Shown here: positions 1 through 9,548 of the stretch, piece after piece | Layout: each line of letters opens with the position of its first letter | Position numbering within the stretch: position 1 is the stretch's first letter | Origin: JAFGVL01 sp963663245 | GTDB taxonomy: Bacteria; Bacteroidota; Bacteroidia; Bacteroidales; Paludibacteraceae | DNA: 64,000 nucleotides | Reading direction: 5' to 3' | NCBI GenBank assembly: GCA_963663245.1 | Contig: OY760143.1 | Location: forward strand, 1,860,001-1,924,000 | Position numbers and translations under genes: made by a program | Notes under the pieces: generated by a model | Database searches by the model: none | What the model was told of the DNA's origin: nothing | What the model saw: the letters and a program-made list of their open reading frames with translations, nothing else

Positions 1-2
1 GT

Positions 3-146
3 GGAGTAACATACAAATTAGGACCTGGTAGAGTTTTACTTGAAATAAGATACTGTCAAGGATTTGGAGAAAACTTCATAGATGATTCTTTCAACACATC
101 TGTTTTCCAAGTAAATACTGGTTACTTATTTACTTTTGGCGATTAA
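3..146 (+). CDS. Outer-membrane beta-barrel protein, C-terminal fragment
   Basis: Only the last 47 codons lie in the window; the reading frame enters from the left edge and stops with TAA. The fragment alternates polar and hydrophobic residues in strand-like blocks and ends in NTGYLFTFGD, which is typical of the last strands of Bacteroidota outer-membrane barrels. No family can be assigned from this much sequence. A strong hairpin terminator follows about 20 bases downstream, so this is the end of its transcription unit. Confidence 0.55.
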   Translation, partial: GVTYKLGPGRVLLEIRYCQGFGENFIDDSFNTSVFQVNTGYLFTFGD

Positions 147-164
147 TAATCATAATTATATAAT

Positions 165-197
165 AAAAAAACCTCCTATATTTAGGAGGTTTTTTTA
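165..197. terminator. Bidirectional intrinsic terminator
   Basis: The arms ACCTCCTA (171-178) and TAGGAGGT (183-190) form an 8-bp stem with a 4-base loop, flanked by an A-run on the left and a T-run on the right. It can end transcription of the partial barrel gene on the plus strand and of the pectate lyase gene on the minus strand. Confidence 0.8.
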
Positions 198-216
198 TGC
201 TGAAAATATTAAATAA

Positions 217-1614
217 CTATTTAATGATAAGTTTTTGACTATATCTTTCGTTACTACTATCTGTTACATTTACAAAATAAACTCCTGATGGTAAGTTATG
301 GTCATTTATCACCAGAGTAGATTCTGTTGTAATTACACTATATACTCTTTGCCCAAAACAATTATAAATTTCAACACTAGCAATACTCTTATTTCCTATT
401 GAAACAGAAAAACTAGCTCCCGAAGGATTAGGATAACACAGTAAATCTTTAGACAAATCTATTGGCTCGTATATAGGTGTAAGAATATCATTACGCTCTA
501 CCACATTTCCCCAAACAGGAAACCAAGGAACATAATCATCCAAAACATCTTGTCCAGCATAAGTATACCAACTATAACCATTACGTCTTTCATGACCTAT
601 CTCAGCAATAGTATATTTCATAATACCATCTCTATCACAAAAGAATGGTGTGTTTGTATCCAATGTATAAAAACGTGCCCACATGTCTGGAGCTGTAAGG
701 TCATCAATAACTCTTATATCATCTAAACCACCTCCGTTTACAAAATCTTCTAAACGTTTTCCAACAATTCTATTATTATCATACCATTCCTCGGCACAAT
801 AAATAGCTCTTCTAATTTCATATGATGGATTATCTATAGACATTAGCATATCAATTACATCACGAGATTCATATCCACTCAAAGAAGCTAACTCATAAGA
901 CCTAGCCATTACAGGCTCTAATGTTTGATAATGATGTTGTGCACACCAAACTGTTCGAATACCATTTTGAATATATTGTGTGTTTAAAATACACTCTACT
1001 CCTTTATCAAATGCAGTTTTAGCTTCTGTAATCATTGTAGCTCCAGCTGTAATTGAAAACTCACTATCTTGCTGATAAATATGTCTTAACGTATTCATCG
1101 CATTAAGCATGGCATCATCATTATAAGTTATATGATCGGAATATCCTCCTCTAGAAGGATAAAACTGTGGCCAGCCTCCATTAGCATATTGAGCATCTAA
1201 TAAATATTGAACCCCATTTAAAAATGAAGTTTTTATTGTTGTTTTTAATGTAGCATCTGATATCGCTGCATACACTTTAGACAAATAAGTTAACTCCAGC
1301 TTATTTGCCTCATTATCAATAGTACAGTCTACATTCCCAGGTTTAGCTGCTATTAAACTAGTCTTTTGAGTTGTACTCAACACCAACTGCATTTCAGTAT
1401 TCTTTGGCCAGCCACCACAATCTTTCTGATATAGCATTACATTCTCAGCTATACGTGTGGCTTCTGCTGACGACCACCATGCTGCATTTTGATCATCACA
1501 CTTCCCATCAACAACATCATCCCAATCTGCAGCTAACACATTTTGTGCGTGAGCTCCAATTGCAAAGGATAGAAATAAAATGCATGAAATAAAACGATGA
1601 ATTAATCTTCTCAT
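217..1614 (-). CDS. pelA: Secreted pectate lyase (PL10 family) with T9SS sorting domain
   Basis: Predicted 465-residue enzyme that cleaves polygalacturonate by beta-elimination. The start at 1614 gives a clean signal peptide (MRRLIHRF, hydrophobic core, AHAQ). The open frame continues upstream to 1758, but a perfect -7 promoter box at 1672-1679 lies inside that extension, so the longer form is unlikely. PelA-type motifs are visible: GGWPKNTEM, NGGWPQFYPSRGGY, ITYNDDAM and RTVWCAQHH. The last ~80 residues (from CYPNPSG to QKLIIK) are a type A T9SS C-terminal domain, so the enzyme should cross the outer membrane and be attached to the surface or released. It has its own promoter and terminator and looks monocistronic. 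Confidence 0.9.
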   Translation of the reverse strand: MRRLIHRFISCILFLSFAIGAHAQNVLAADWDDVVDGKCDDQNAAWWSSAEATRIAENVMLYQKDCGGWPKNTEMQLVLSTTQKTSLIAAKPGNVDCTIDNEANKLELTYLSKVYAAISDATLKTTIKTSFLNGVQYLLDAQYANGGWPQFYPSRGGYSDHITYNDDAMLNAMNTLRHIYQQDSEFSITAGATMITEAKTAFDKGVECILNTQYIQNGIRTVWCAQHHYQTLEPVMARSYELASLSGYESRDVIDMLMSIDNPSYEIRRAIYCAEEWYDNNRIVGKRLEDFVNGGGLDDIRVIDDLTAPDMWARFYTLDTNTPFFCDRDGIMKYTIAEIGHERRNGYSWYTYAGQDVLDDYVPWFPVWGNVVERNDILTPIYEPIDLSKDLLCYPNPSGASFSVSIGNKSIASVEIYNCFGQRVYSVITTESTLVINDHNLPSGVYFVNVTDSSNERYSQKLIIK

Positions 1615-1671
1615 AAAATATATTTTAAAGGTTGGTATTAAATAACAATGTCTATTTATCAGATTCACTAA

Positions 1672-1679
1672 CAAATATA
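1672..1679 (-). promoter_or_regulatory. Promoter -7 box for pectate lyase gene
   Basis: The minus strand reads TATATTTG, a perfect TAnnTTTG Bacteroidota -7 element, 58 bases upstream of the chosen ATG at 1614. It rules against the longer upstream start. Confidence 0.6.
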
Positions 1680-1721
1680 CAAAAAACATCAAAGCAAAGG
1701 ATCGTCTATTTAATAGTTTAA

Positions 1722-1766
1722 GTAAAAAAGAAAGCCTGTTGAATTCTAAAAACATCAACAGGCTTT
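1722..1766 (-). terminator. Intrinsic terminator after the MCE gene
   Basis: AAAGCCTGTTGA (1731-1742) and TCAACAGGCTTT (1755-1766) form a 12-bp stem. On the minus strand it is followed by a T-run (complement of 1724-1729). It lies directly downstream of the MCE gene stop at 1785. Confidence 0.8.
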
Positions 1767-1784
1767 TCTGTATTTTATTATTTA

Positions 1785-2696
1785 TTATTTTTTCTTCTCA
1801 CTTTTTCCAAATACAGAGAAGTGAATATAGCGTCTTGGATTTTTATTAATATCAACAACTAATTTATTTGCGTTATCACTAGTATGTTTTAAGTTATTAT
1901 ACAAAGCTTTATCGTTAATCAACAAACCTAGTGAACCATCTTTACTATTCATACTCTCAGTAATTGCGTTTAAGTTAGCCATAGTAGAATCTATATTACT
2001 AACTGTTTTAGCAAAATCAACACCTTTCAAGTTTTGACTTACTGATGTTAAATCTCCTGTAATTACGTTTATGTCTTTTACTATTTTTGGAACATCTTTA
2101 CCCATTACTACTTTTAATTGAGATGAGCCTTGTTCCAGATTTGCAGTCATATTTTCTATTGATGCCAGAGAATTATTTAACTGCTCTCCTTCTGCAAGAT
2201 TTCTCACTGAAGTAATCAAGGAGTCGGCTGCACTAACAAGGCTATCTATTTGGGGAACTAAATCTTCAGTTATGTATTTCATTAAGCCAACAGAAACAGA
2301 GGTATTTAGTGTATCACCAACTGGTTCAAAAATACCAGACTGTTCAGCATAAACAATTCTAACTGCTTTCCCTCCAATTAATCCATTATCAAACAATTCA
2401 ACCATTGACCCTTCTGGCAAATACAAATCTTTTGCTATATCCAAAGTTATTACAAAAGATGATTCTTTTGAAAAATCATAGCTTATTTCTCTTACCTGTC
2501 CAACTTGATGTCCCTTAATAAACACTGGAGAGGTTTCAACCAAACCATCAATATCACTATAAGAAGCATAGTAATAATTCGTAGGTTTAAATACATTAAC
2601 TCCTTTTAAGAAATTTAATCCATAAAATAATAATGCGGTTGCTGTAACTGCTAATAAACCAATTTTAACTTCTCTTGTAAAATATTTCTTTAACAT
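1785..2696 (-). CDS. MlaD-family MCE lipid-transport protein
   Basis: 303 residues. One N-terminal membrane helix (about 11-30) is followed by an MCE domain (about 38-117, with GLVETSPVFIKGHQVGQV and LIGGKAV) and then a long, probably coiled-coil, C-terminal region. MCE proteins bind the lipid substrate of an ABC-type phospholipid transporter in the envelope; the permease and ATPase partners (MlaE and MlaF type) are not in this window. It starts 7 bases after the amidase gene and shares its transcript. MCE next to an amidase and lptD is an arrangement I associate with this phylum; that is recollection, not something tested here. Confidence 0.88.
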   Translation of the reverse strand: MLKKYFTREVKIGLLAVTATALLFYGLNFLKGVNVFKPTNYYYASYSDIDGLVETSPVFIKGHQVGQVREISYDFSKESSFVITLDIAKDLYLPEGSMVELFDNGLIGGKAVRIVYAEQSGIFEPVGDTLNTSVSVGLMKYITEDLVPQIDSLVSAADSLITSVRNLAEGEQLNNSLASIENMTANLEQGSSQLKVVMGKDVPKIVKDINVITGDLTSVSQNLKGVDFAKTVSNIDSTMANLNAITESMNSKDGSLGLLINDKALYNNLKHTSDNANKLVVDINKNPRRYIHFSVFGKSEKKK

Positions 2697-2703
2697 TGTA
2701 TAT

Positions 2704-4083
2704 CTATTTTTTCAACACTTGATCTAAAGGCACTCTCTCTCCATTCTTAAATGCAATAATAATTGAGGGGAATTTAGATGCTATTTGTTTTTTCATACTT
2801 TTAATTTTCTCAAAACTCTTTGTTTTACCATAAGTATACTTATACAGGCCTCCTTCTATATAATAATCAAGCTTTAATCCTTTAAATACAGGGTCACTAA
2901 ATGGTTTCTTTTTACTCAAAGCAAACAATTGTAACTTAAAGAAAACAGCATCAGAGCTTGAAGAAACTGTATTATTTTGTGTTTCAGAAGGAATTATAGC
3001 TTCTACAATAGGTTCAACCTTAGGCATAGATTTCTCGATTTTCTCCTCTGTAGGTTTAGAAGAAAGTTTTTCAACAGGTATTTCATTCTTTATCTCCACT
3101 TCTTTTGCACCAGACTCAGCTTTCATTTTATCTAAAAACTGTTGCGTTTGCTTATCTTCCTCTTCAGACATAACTGCAACTTTCTCTTCAACTACTACTT
3201 TCTCTTTTTTTACAACTTGCTTTTTAACGACATCTTTAACAGGAGCTTTTTCCGTTGACTTACTGGATTCAGCTACACTTACATAGTTCTGATTGCCAGA
3301 TTTTTTTTCATATTCATTTACAAAATCATCAAATGAGCCAAAAATTGCTTTAGCCATTTTCTGTTGACCAGCATTACTCATTAAAAACTTTCGTTCTTCT
3401 TTATTGCTAATAAAACCAACCTCAACTAACACGCTTGGCATAGCTGTTTTATGTAAAACCCAAAAACCTGCTTGTCTTACGCCTCTATTTTTTCTTCCTC
3501 CTTCAGAAAAACTTTGTTGTACCTCTGATGCAAACTGAACACTTTTATCTAAATAACGATCTTGTATACATTCAAACATAATATACGAATCTGCTGAGTT
3601 TGGATCAAAACCAGCATAGTTCACCTTATAATCATCTTCTAATAAAATAACGGAATTTTCGCGCATTGCAACATCTAAATTGGATTTAGACTTCGTTAAA
3701 CCAAGCGTATATGTTTCAGTACCAAATGCTGATTCTTTCTTATTTGCGTTTACATGAATTGAAATAAATAAATCTGCTTTTGATTTATTGGCAATATTTG
3801 CTCTTTCTTGTAAGGTAAGGTAAACATCTTTATCTCTAGTATAAATGACCTTTACATTAGGCTTGTTTTTTTGAATCATATCTCCTAAAGCCAAAGCAAT
3901 TTTTAGAGTAACATCCTTTTCATAATTTTTACCACTAACAGCACCAGGGTCTCTTCCTCCATGACCAGCATCAACAACCACAATAAAATTGTGTTGATCA
4001 ACTGCTAATATCGATTCAAAAGAAAATAGAAAAGCTATAAACAACAAGCCTAATTTTACTATTTTTTTCACTTTCTTTCTCAT
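2704..4083 (-). CDS. N-acetylmuramoyl-L-alanine amidase (Amidase_3) with SPOR-like tail
   Basis: 459 residues. The signal peptide/anchor is at about 8-27. The Amidase_3 domain spans about 34-250 with the expected zinc and catalytic residues: H41 in VVVDAGHGGRDPGA, E55 in NYEKD, H110 in SIHVNANK and E221 in VLVEVGFISN. It cuts the amide bond between MurNAc and the stem peptide during cell-wall turnover and division. A Lys/Glu-rich linker (about 255-375) leads to a C-terminal segment (about 383-455; FFKLQLFA, GLYKYTYG) that looks like a SPOR peptidoglycan-binding domain. It is divergent from lptD and co-transcribed with the MCE gene. Confidence 0.92.
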   Translation of the reverse strand: MRKKVKKIVKLGLLFIAFLFSFESILAVDQHNFIVVVDAGHGGRDPGAVSGKNYEKDVTLKIALALGDMIQKNKPNVKVIYTRDKDVYLTLQERANIANKSKADLFISIHVNANKKESAFGTETYTLGLTKSKSNLDVAMRENSVILLEDDYKVNYAGFDPNSADSYIMFECIQDRYLDKSVQFASEVQQSFSEGGRKNRGVRQAGFWVLHKTAMPSVLVEVGFISNKEERKFLMSNAGQQKMAKAIFGSFDDFVNEYEKKSGNQNYVSVAESSKSTEKAPVKDVVKKQVVKKEKVVVEEKVAVMSEEEDKQTQQFLDKMKAESGAKEVEIKNEIPVEKLSSKPTEEKIEKSMPKVEPIVEAIIPSETQNNTVSSSSDAVFFKLQLFALSKKKPFSDPVFKGLKLDYYIEGGLYKYTYGKTKSFEKIKSMKKQIASKFPSIIIAFKNGERVPLDQVLKK

Positions 4084-4121
4084 ATAATAATATATATATA
4101 TTCTAATCTATTTTTAAGATG

Positions 4122-4129
4122 CAAAAATA
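4122..4129 (-). promoter_or_regulatory. Promoter -7 box for amidase-MCE operon
   Basis: The minus strand reads TATTTTTG, a perfect TAnnTTTG, 39 bases upstream of the amidase start in the divergent gap with lptD. Confidence 0.55.
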
Positions 4130-4247
4130 GACAATATCTTGCATTTTGGCACACTATTTATAACAATAATATCACCAGTTTTCAACATATCTATAAAAAA
4201 ATCATTTAAAAATTCGAATGGGTTCTTATTCTATCCCATATATTAAC

Positions 4248-4255
4248 TAAATTTG
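4248..4255 (+). promoter_or_regulatory. Promoter -7 box for lptD
   Basis: TAAATTTG matches TAnnTTTG and sits 26 bases before the lptD ATG. No clear -33 element is visible. Confidence 0.55.
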
Positions 4256-4281
4256 CGCTCATTATTTAAAAGATTTCATTA

Positions 4282-6933
4282 ATGCGTTTTCCGAGACAGA
4301 AATATTCTTCATCCTTGCTTCTTATTATAATAAGTTGGCTCTATACTGCGAACATGTTTAGTCAAGACACAAGCCTTAAAGCAGATTCTATTTCTACGCC
4401 AAACGACTCTGTTGAAAAAGCAACTCCTCAAACAAAGAAAAAATCGGGCATCGAATTCCCCATAAAATATAAAGCAAATGATTCTATCGTTTTAAGTGGC
4501 TCAGGTAATGCCTACTTGTATGGTGAAGGAGATGTTGATTATGAAAAGGTTAATTTAAAGGCTGATTACATTAAAGTAGACTTAGACAGCGCTACTATTT
4601 ACGCCGTAGGAAGAGAAAATGAAGAAGGTGAAATTATTGGCTCTCCTGACTTTAAAGATGGTGGTGATGCATACAAATCTAAATCTATTAGATATAACAT
4701 CAACACTAAAAAAGGATATATAAAACACGGTGTTGTTCAACAAGGAGAAGGTTATATTATTGGAGAACAAACAAAAAAAGTGGACAACGATATTGTTTGT
4801 ATGCGCAATGGGAAATACACTACTTGTGATAATCACGATCACCCTCACTTCTATTTAAATCTCACTAAAGCTAAAGTGAAACAGAACAAATGGATAGTTA
4901 CAGGACCGGCCTATTTTGTTCTACTAGATATTCCTCTACCATTAGCAATTCCTTTTGGATACTTCCCTTTTAACAAAGAGTATTCTTCTGGAATAATAAT
5001 CCCTTCATACGGAACAGAACTTACAAGGGGCTTTTATTTAGCCAATGGGGGTTATTATTTTGCCCTAAGTGATTATATGGATTTAACTCTAACCGGAGAT
5101 ATATACACCATGGGTACTTGGGCAATATATGGTAGATCAAAATATCTGAAAAAATATAAATTCAATGGTTATTTAGATGTTAACTACCGAGAGGATGTAG
5201 CGGGAGAAAGAAATCTACCTAACTTTAGCAAGCAAAATAACTTCTCCATTAATTGGAGACATTCTCAAGATCCAAAAGCAAGCCCAAACAGCACATTATC
5301 TGCTAGCGTAAACTTTTCTAGTAGTGGTTACGACAGAAGCAATATTAACAATGCTGCCAACCCTGCCTTATTGTCTCAAAACACAAAAAGCTCAAGCGTT
5401 TCATGGGGCTATAATTTCCCCGAATCGCCTTTTAGTTTATCAACAAATATCCTAGCAAATCAACGAACATCCGATTCAACTATTAGTCTTACATTACCAG
5501 ACTTAAACCTAACCATGAATCGTAGATATCCGTTCAAACGAAAGAATGCTATTGGAAAAGAAAAGTGGTACGAAAAACTTTCAGTATCCTACAATGGTAG
5601 GTTTAGCAATAGCATTGTAGCCAAAGAATATGATTTAATGACATCCTCTTTTAAGAAAGACTGGGAAAAAGGTTTAGACCATAACATTCCAGTAAACGCT
5701 TCTTTCAATCTCCTAAAATATATTACAATATCACCAAGTGCTACATACCATGAAAGATGGTATTTTAAATCTATAGAACAATCTTATGACACTTTAGCTG
5801 CAAACAATACAAAAAGAGACACAACCTATAGTTTTTATCGAGCCTATGATTTTCAAACAGGAATCAGTGCTTCAACAAAGCTATATGGATTTTATACTCC
5901 TTGGCGCAAGTTATTTGGGAATAAAGTTGATAGAATTCGCCACGTCATGACACCAACAGTTGGCTTTTCATACAGACCTGACTTTGCCGACCCTAAATGG
6001 GGCTTCTATTCTAGTTACGAAATGCCAACAAGCACCACCGACCCTACTCCTATTATTAAAGAGTATTCTTATTTTGAAGGGGGCATGTACGGCACTCCTT
6101 CTTCCGGGAAATCAGGAAGCTTAAACTTCTCTCTAAACAATAATATCGAGATGAAAGTTAGACATAAAAGTGATTCTTCAGAAACTGCATATAAAACGGT
6201 TAGCTTAATAGATGGATTTCGAATTAACAGCAGCTACAACCTAGTAGCCGACTCGATGAATTGGTCAATTATAAATGGAAATCTTCGTCTTAAACTTTTT
6301 AAAGGATTAAACATCAACCTAAATGGAACTTTTGAACCATACGTTTTCACACTAAACTCTTCTGGAAATCCACAACGAGTAAACACATTAAGATGGGATG
6401 TTGGAAAAATGCCACGACTAATAAATACAGGCACATCATTTGGATACACCTTCAACAATAAAACTTTCAGTAAAAAAGAAGAAAAAACAAAGAACCAAAA
6501 CGATTCAATTGCCACAGCAGAAAAAAACGCTGCAAAAAAAATCGACAATCAAGGGTATGAAAAGTTTTCATTACCATGGAGCTTAAACTTTGACTACTCT
6601 GTTCAATTTGGCAATACGAATATTTTCAATGATAATCTTCTTGAATATGAGAGAGAACTTACACATAATATGAGCTTAAGAGGTAATATAAGCCTAACAA
6701 CAAAATGGAGAATAAATTTTGGAGGCGCATACGACATTACTAATGAAGTAATAACATACACCAACCTAGGCATCACAAGAGACCTACACTGCTGGAGTAT
6801 GAGTGCCAATATTGTACCATACGGTCTATACAAGACCTACAATTTCATAATTCAAGTAAGCTCTAGCCTTCTAAGTGACTTAAAATACGAAAAACGCAGC
6901 GATTACACTAGCGCTCCAATTGAATGGCATTAA
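4282..6933 (+). CDS. lptD: LPS-assembly outer-membrane protein LptD
   Basis: 883 residues. The signal peptide ends near FSQD (about residue 28). An OstA/LptA-like beta-jellyroll (about 55-200; YKANDSIVLSGSG, GEGDVDYEKVNLKADYIKVD) precedes a long beta-barrel (about 230-883) rich in alternating polar/hydrophobic strands. LptD inserts newly made lipopolysaccharide or lipooligosaccharide into the outer leaflet. It is longer than E. coli LptD (784 residues), as is usual in this phylum. It is divergent from the amidase gene, and slyD follows with its own promoter. Confidence 0.9.
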   Translation: MRFPRQKYSSSLLLIIISWLYTANMFSQDTSLKADSISTPNDSVEKATPQTKKKSGIEFPIKYKANDSIVLSGSGNAYLYGEGDVDYEKVNLKADYIKVDLDSATIYAVGRENEEGEIIGSPDFKDGGDAYKSKSIRYNINTKKGYIKHGVVQQGEGYIIGEQTKKVDNDIVCMRNGKYTTCDNHDHPHFYLNLTKAKVKQNKWIVTGPAYFVLLDIPLPLAIPFGYFPFNKEYSSGIIIPSYGTELTRGFYLANGGYYFALSDYMDLTLTGDIYTMGTWAIYGRSKYLKKYKFNGYLDVNYREDVAGERNLPNFSKQNNFSINWRHSQDPKASPNSTLSASVNFSSSGYDRSNINNAANPALLSQNTKSSSVSWGYNFPESPFSLSTNILANQRTSDSTISLTLPDLNLTMNRRYPFKRKNAIGKEKWYEKLSVSYNGRFSNSIVAKEYDLMTSSFKKDWEKGLDHNIPVNASFNLLKYITISPSATYHERWYFKSIEQSYDTLAANNTKRDTTYSFYRAYDFQTGISASTKLYGFYTPWRKLFGNKVDRIRHVMTPTVGFSYRPDFADPKWGFYSSYEMPTSTTDPTPIIKEYSYFEGGMYGTPSSGKSGSLNFSLNNNIEMKVRHKSDSSETAYKTVSLIDGFRINSSYNLVADSMNWSIINGNLRLKLFKGLNINLNGTFEPYVFTLNSSGNPQRVNTLRWDVGKMPRLINTGTSFGYTFNNKTFSKKEEKTKNQNDSIATAEKNAAKKIDNQGYEKFSLPWSLNFDYSVQFGNTNIFNDNLLEYERELTHNMSLRGNISLTTKWRINFGGAYDITNEVITYTNLGITRDLHCWSMSANIVPYGLYKTYNFIIQVSSSLLSDLKYEKRSDYTSAPIEWH

Positions 6934-6953
6934 ATAATTTGCGAAGTTTTCAC

Positions 6954-6961
6954 TATCTTTG
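6954..6961 (+). promoter_or_regulatory. Promoter -7 box for slyD-aroC-kdsA
   Basis: TATCTTTG followed by C is a perfect TAnnTTTG box 28 bases before slyD and after the lptD stop. Confidence 0.6.
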
Positions 6962-6989
6962 CATTATTATTAATTAAACAAATATAAAG

Positions 6990-7580
6990 ATGAATATATC
7001 TGATAAAAAGATTGTAACAGCAAGCTACGATTTGTATGTACAAGCAGAAAAAGAAAGTGCAGAATTAATGGAAAGTGCAACAGCAGAAAACCCACTTGTT
7101 TTTTGTTATGGTATTGGCATGATGCTTCAAAAATTTGAAGAAAATTTACTTGATAAAAAAGCCGGTGATGAATTTGACTTTAATATTGCATGTGATGATG
7201 CTTATGGGCAATACAACGAAGATCATGTTGTAGATTTACCAAAAAATATTTTTGAAGTAGAAGGCAAATTTGATGATGAAATGGTAGCTGTTGGTAAAAT
7301 TGTTCCTTTAATGGACGCACAAGGAAATCGTTTAAATGCTGAAGTACTAGAAATAAAAGAAAACGAAGTAAGTGTTGATCTCAACCATCCTTTAGCCGGT
7401 GAAAATCTGCATTTTAAAGGAAAAGTAATTGATGTTCATGAAGCTAGTGAAGAAGAAATGGCAGCCTACCTTGGTGGTGGCGGGTGTGGCTGTTCTTCTG
7501 AAGGATGTGGCTCTGAAGACTGCTCATCTGGGTCATGTGACACAGAAAAAGGATCAGATTGTGGTTGTGGTTGCAATTAG
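6990..7580 (+). CDS. slyD: SlyD-type FKBP peptidyl-prolyl isomerase with metal-binding tail
   Basis: 196 residues. The split FKBP domain with an insert-in-flap chaperone segment occupies about residues 1-150 (FCYGIGMMLQKFEENL, DAYGQYNEDHVVDLP, HPLAGENLHFKGKV). The end is a Cys-rich tail (about 164-196) with repeated CG/GC pairs and nine Cys residues, like the nickel/zinc-binding tail of SlyD in Proteobacteria. It catalyses prolyl isomerisation in the cytoplasm and may buffer metals. It is first in a probable slyD-aroC-kdsA operon (gaps of 18 and 33 bases). Confidence 0.9.
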   Translation: MNISDKKIVTASYDLYVQAEKESAELMESATAENPLVFCYGIGMMLQKFEENLLDKKAGDEFDFNIACDDAYGQYNEDHVVDLPKNIFEVEGKFDDEMVAVGKIVPLMDAQGNRLNAEVLEIKENEVSVDLNHPLAGENLHFKGKVIDVHEASEEEMAAYLGGGGCGCSSEGCGSEDCSSGSCDTEKGSDCGCGCN

Positions 7581-7598
7581 GAAATAACAAATAATATC

Positions 7599-8672
7599 AT
7601 GTCAAATACATTTGGAAATATATTCAGCTTAACTTCCTTTGGGGAATCTCATGGCAAGGCCATTGGCGGAGTAATTGATGGTTGTCCTACTGGAATTAGC
7701 ATTGATGAATCTTTTGTTCAATTACAACTTAATCGTCGTCGTCCAGGACAATCTGATATCACTACATCTAGAGATGAAGCTGATAAAGTAGAATTCTTAT
7801 CTGGAATTTTTGAAGGTAAAACTACTGGCGCCCCTATTTCTTTTGTTGTTTGGAACAAAGATCAACATTCCAAAGATTATGATAAGCTAAAAGAAGTCTT
7901 TCGACCATCTCATGCTGATTATACCTACCAAACAAAATATGGTATTCGTGATCACAGAGGTGGTGGACGAACTTCTGCTCGTGAAACGATCACTCGCGTA
8001 GTTGCTGGAGCTGTTGCAAGAATAGCATTGAAGCAAATTGGCATAGAAATAAATGCTTTTACTTCTCAGGTAGGTAATATTGCTCTTCCTAAGAGCTACC
8101 AAAATTACACATTTGCAGATGCAGAAAAAAATGAAATTCGCTGTCCAGATAAAAGTACTGCTGATAAAATGATTGAATTAATTCGTCAAATTAAAGCCGA
8201 AGGCGATACTATTGGAGGACATATTACATGCATTATCAAAGGAGCCCCTGCTGGTTTAGGAGAACCTATTTATAGCAAACTAACAGCAACATTAGGAAGT
8301 GCCATGCTTTCTATCAATGCTTGTAAAGGTTTTGAGTATGGCAGTGGTTTTGATTCTTCTCACAAAGGCTCAGAGATAAATGATGAATTTATTACTGAGA
8401 ATGGAATAGTGACTACTAAAACTAACAATTCTGGTGGCATGCAAGGTGGAATATCTAACGGACAAGATATTTATTTTCGTGTAGCATTCAAGCCAGTTGC
8501 TACTATACTTAAGCAACAAAAAACTATAAACAAAGACGGAAAAGAAAGCACGATAAAAGCAGAAGGCCGTCATGATCCATGTGTTCTACCTAGAGCTGTA
8601 CCTATCGTTGAAGCAATGGCTGCAATTAGTCTACTTGATATGTATTTATTAAGTAAAACAAACAGTTTGTAA
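7599..8672 (+). CDS. aroC: Chorismate synthase
   Basis: 357 residues, normal length. Converts 5-enolpyruvylshikimate-3-phosphate to chorismate using reduced FMN, the last step of the shikimate pathway. Signatures seen: GESHGKAIGGVIDGCP near the N-terminus, RRPGQSDITTSRDE, GIRDHRGGGRTSARET and the C-terminal RHDPCVLPRAVPIVEAM. It is placed between slyD and kdsA in one operon; kdsA is not part of the shikimate pathway, although both use PEP-derived chemistry. Confidence 0.97.
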   Translation: MSNTFGNIFSLTSFGESHGKAIGGVIDGCPTGISIDESFVQLQLNRRRPGQSDITTSRDEADKVEFLSGIFEGKTTGAPISFVVWNKDQHSKDYDKLKEVFRPSHADYTYQTKYGIRDHRGGGRTSARETITRVVAGAVARIALKQIGIEINAFTSQVGNIALPKSYQNYTFADAEKNEIRCPDKSTADKMIELIRQIKAEGDTIGGHITCIIKGAPAGLGEPIYSKLTATLGSAMLSINACKGFEYGSGFDSSHKGSEINDEFITENGIVTTKTNNSGGMQGGISNGQDIYFRVAFKPVATILKQQKTINKDGKESTIKAEGRHDPCVLPRAVPIVEAMAAISLLDMYLLSKTNSL

Positions 8673-8705
8673 TAGAGACTAAAAAAGTCGATAAAAACGT
8701 TTATT

Positions 8706-9515
8706 ATGATTCCAAAAATTAAATATTCAGACTCAGGAAATTTTTTCTTATTAGCTGGTCCTTGTGTTATAGAAGGTGAAGCTATGGCATTTGAAATTGC
8801 TGAAGAACTTTGTAGAATTAGCGATACTTATAAAATCCCTTTAGTTTTTAAAGGCTCATATAGAAAAGCAAACCGTTCTCGCTTAGATTCTTTTACAGGA
8901 ATTGGAGACGAAAAAGCATTGGACATTTTAAAAGCAGTTAGCGAAAAGTTCAACATCCCTGTTGTTACAGACATACACACAGAGGAGGAGGCTGCTCTAG
9001 CAGCTAAGTATGTAGACATACTTCAAATACCAGCTTTCCTTTGCAGACAAACTGAACTGCTTGTAGCTGCTGCAAAAACGGGAAAAGTTGTAAATATTAA
9101 GAAAGGACAGTTCCTTTCTGCAGAATCTATGCAATTTGCGGCTCAGAAAGTTGTTGATGCAGGAAATAGCAATATTATGCTTACAGATCGTGGCAATAGT
9201 TTTGGTTATCAAGACTTAATTGTTGATTTTAGAGGCATCCCTACCATGCAAAAAACTGGTTTCCCTGTAATATTGGATGTTACTCATTCTTTACAACAAC
9301 CTAATCAAACAGCCGGAGTTACAGGTGGTTTACCTGAACTTATAGAAACAATTGCTCGTGCAGGAATTGCCGTTGGGGTAGACGGATTATTTATGGAAAC
9401 ACACCCTGATCCTAGTATTGCTAAATCTGACGGAGCTAATATGCTTCCACTAAATAAAGCTGAGAGCTTATTGAAAAATCTCGTAAAAATTAGACAAACG
9501 ATACTATCATTATAA
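8706..9515 (+). CDS. kdsA: 3-deoxy-8-phosphooctulonate (KDO-8-P) synthase
   Basis: 269 residues. Condenses PEP with arabinose-5-phosphate to make KDO-8-P for the lipopolysaccharide inner core. Family motifs: LLAGPCVIEGE, FKGSYRKANRSR, FTGIGDEKAL, TDRGNSFGYQDLIVDFRG and ILDVTHSLQQPNQ. The length and the presence of KDO-specific rather than DAHP-specific motifs distinguish it from AroG. It is the last gene of the slyD-aroC-kdsA unit, and a strong terminator follows within a few bases. Confidence 0.95.
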   Translation: MIPKIKYSDSGNFFLLAGPCVIEGEAMAFEIAEELCRISDTYKIPLVFKGSYRKANRSRLDSFTGIGDEKALDILKAVSEKFNIPVVTDIHTEEEAALAAKYVDILQIPAFLCRQTELLVAAAKTGKVVNIKKGQFLSAESMQFAAQKVVDAGNSNIMLTDRGNSFGYQDLIVDFRGIPTMQKTGFPVILDVTHSLQQPNQTAGVTGGLPELIETIARAGIAVGVDGLFMETHPDPSIAKSDGANMLPLNKAESLLKNLVKIRQTILSL

Positions 9516-9548
9516 AAAAATTCCTCAATTAATTGAGGAATTTTTTTA
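9512..9548. terminator. Bidirectional terminator between kdsA and BFD-like gene
   Basis: TTCCTCAATT (9521-9530) and AATTGAGGAA (9531-9540) form a perfect 20-base palindrome with A-run and T-run flanks. It serves kdsA (plus) and the convergent BFD-like gene (minus), whose stop overlaps the flank. Confidence 0.85.

Noticed and set aside
1371..1592. Plus-strand frame opposite the pectate lyase signal-peptide region
   Set aside because: Antisense shadow of a well-supported gene; His-rich random product.
7490..7576. Possible frameshift or junk in the Cys/Gly/Ser-rich end of slyD
   Set aside because: A metal-binding Cys-rich tail is normal in SlyD-type proteins, and the frame is intact to the stop.
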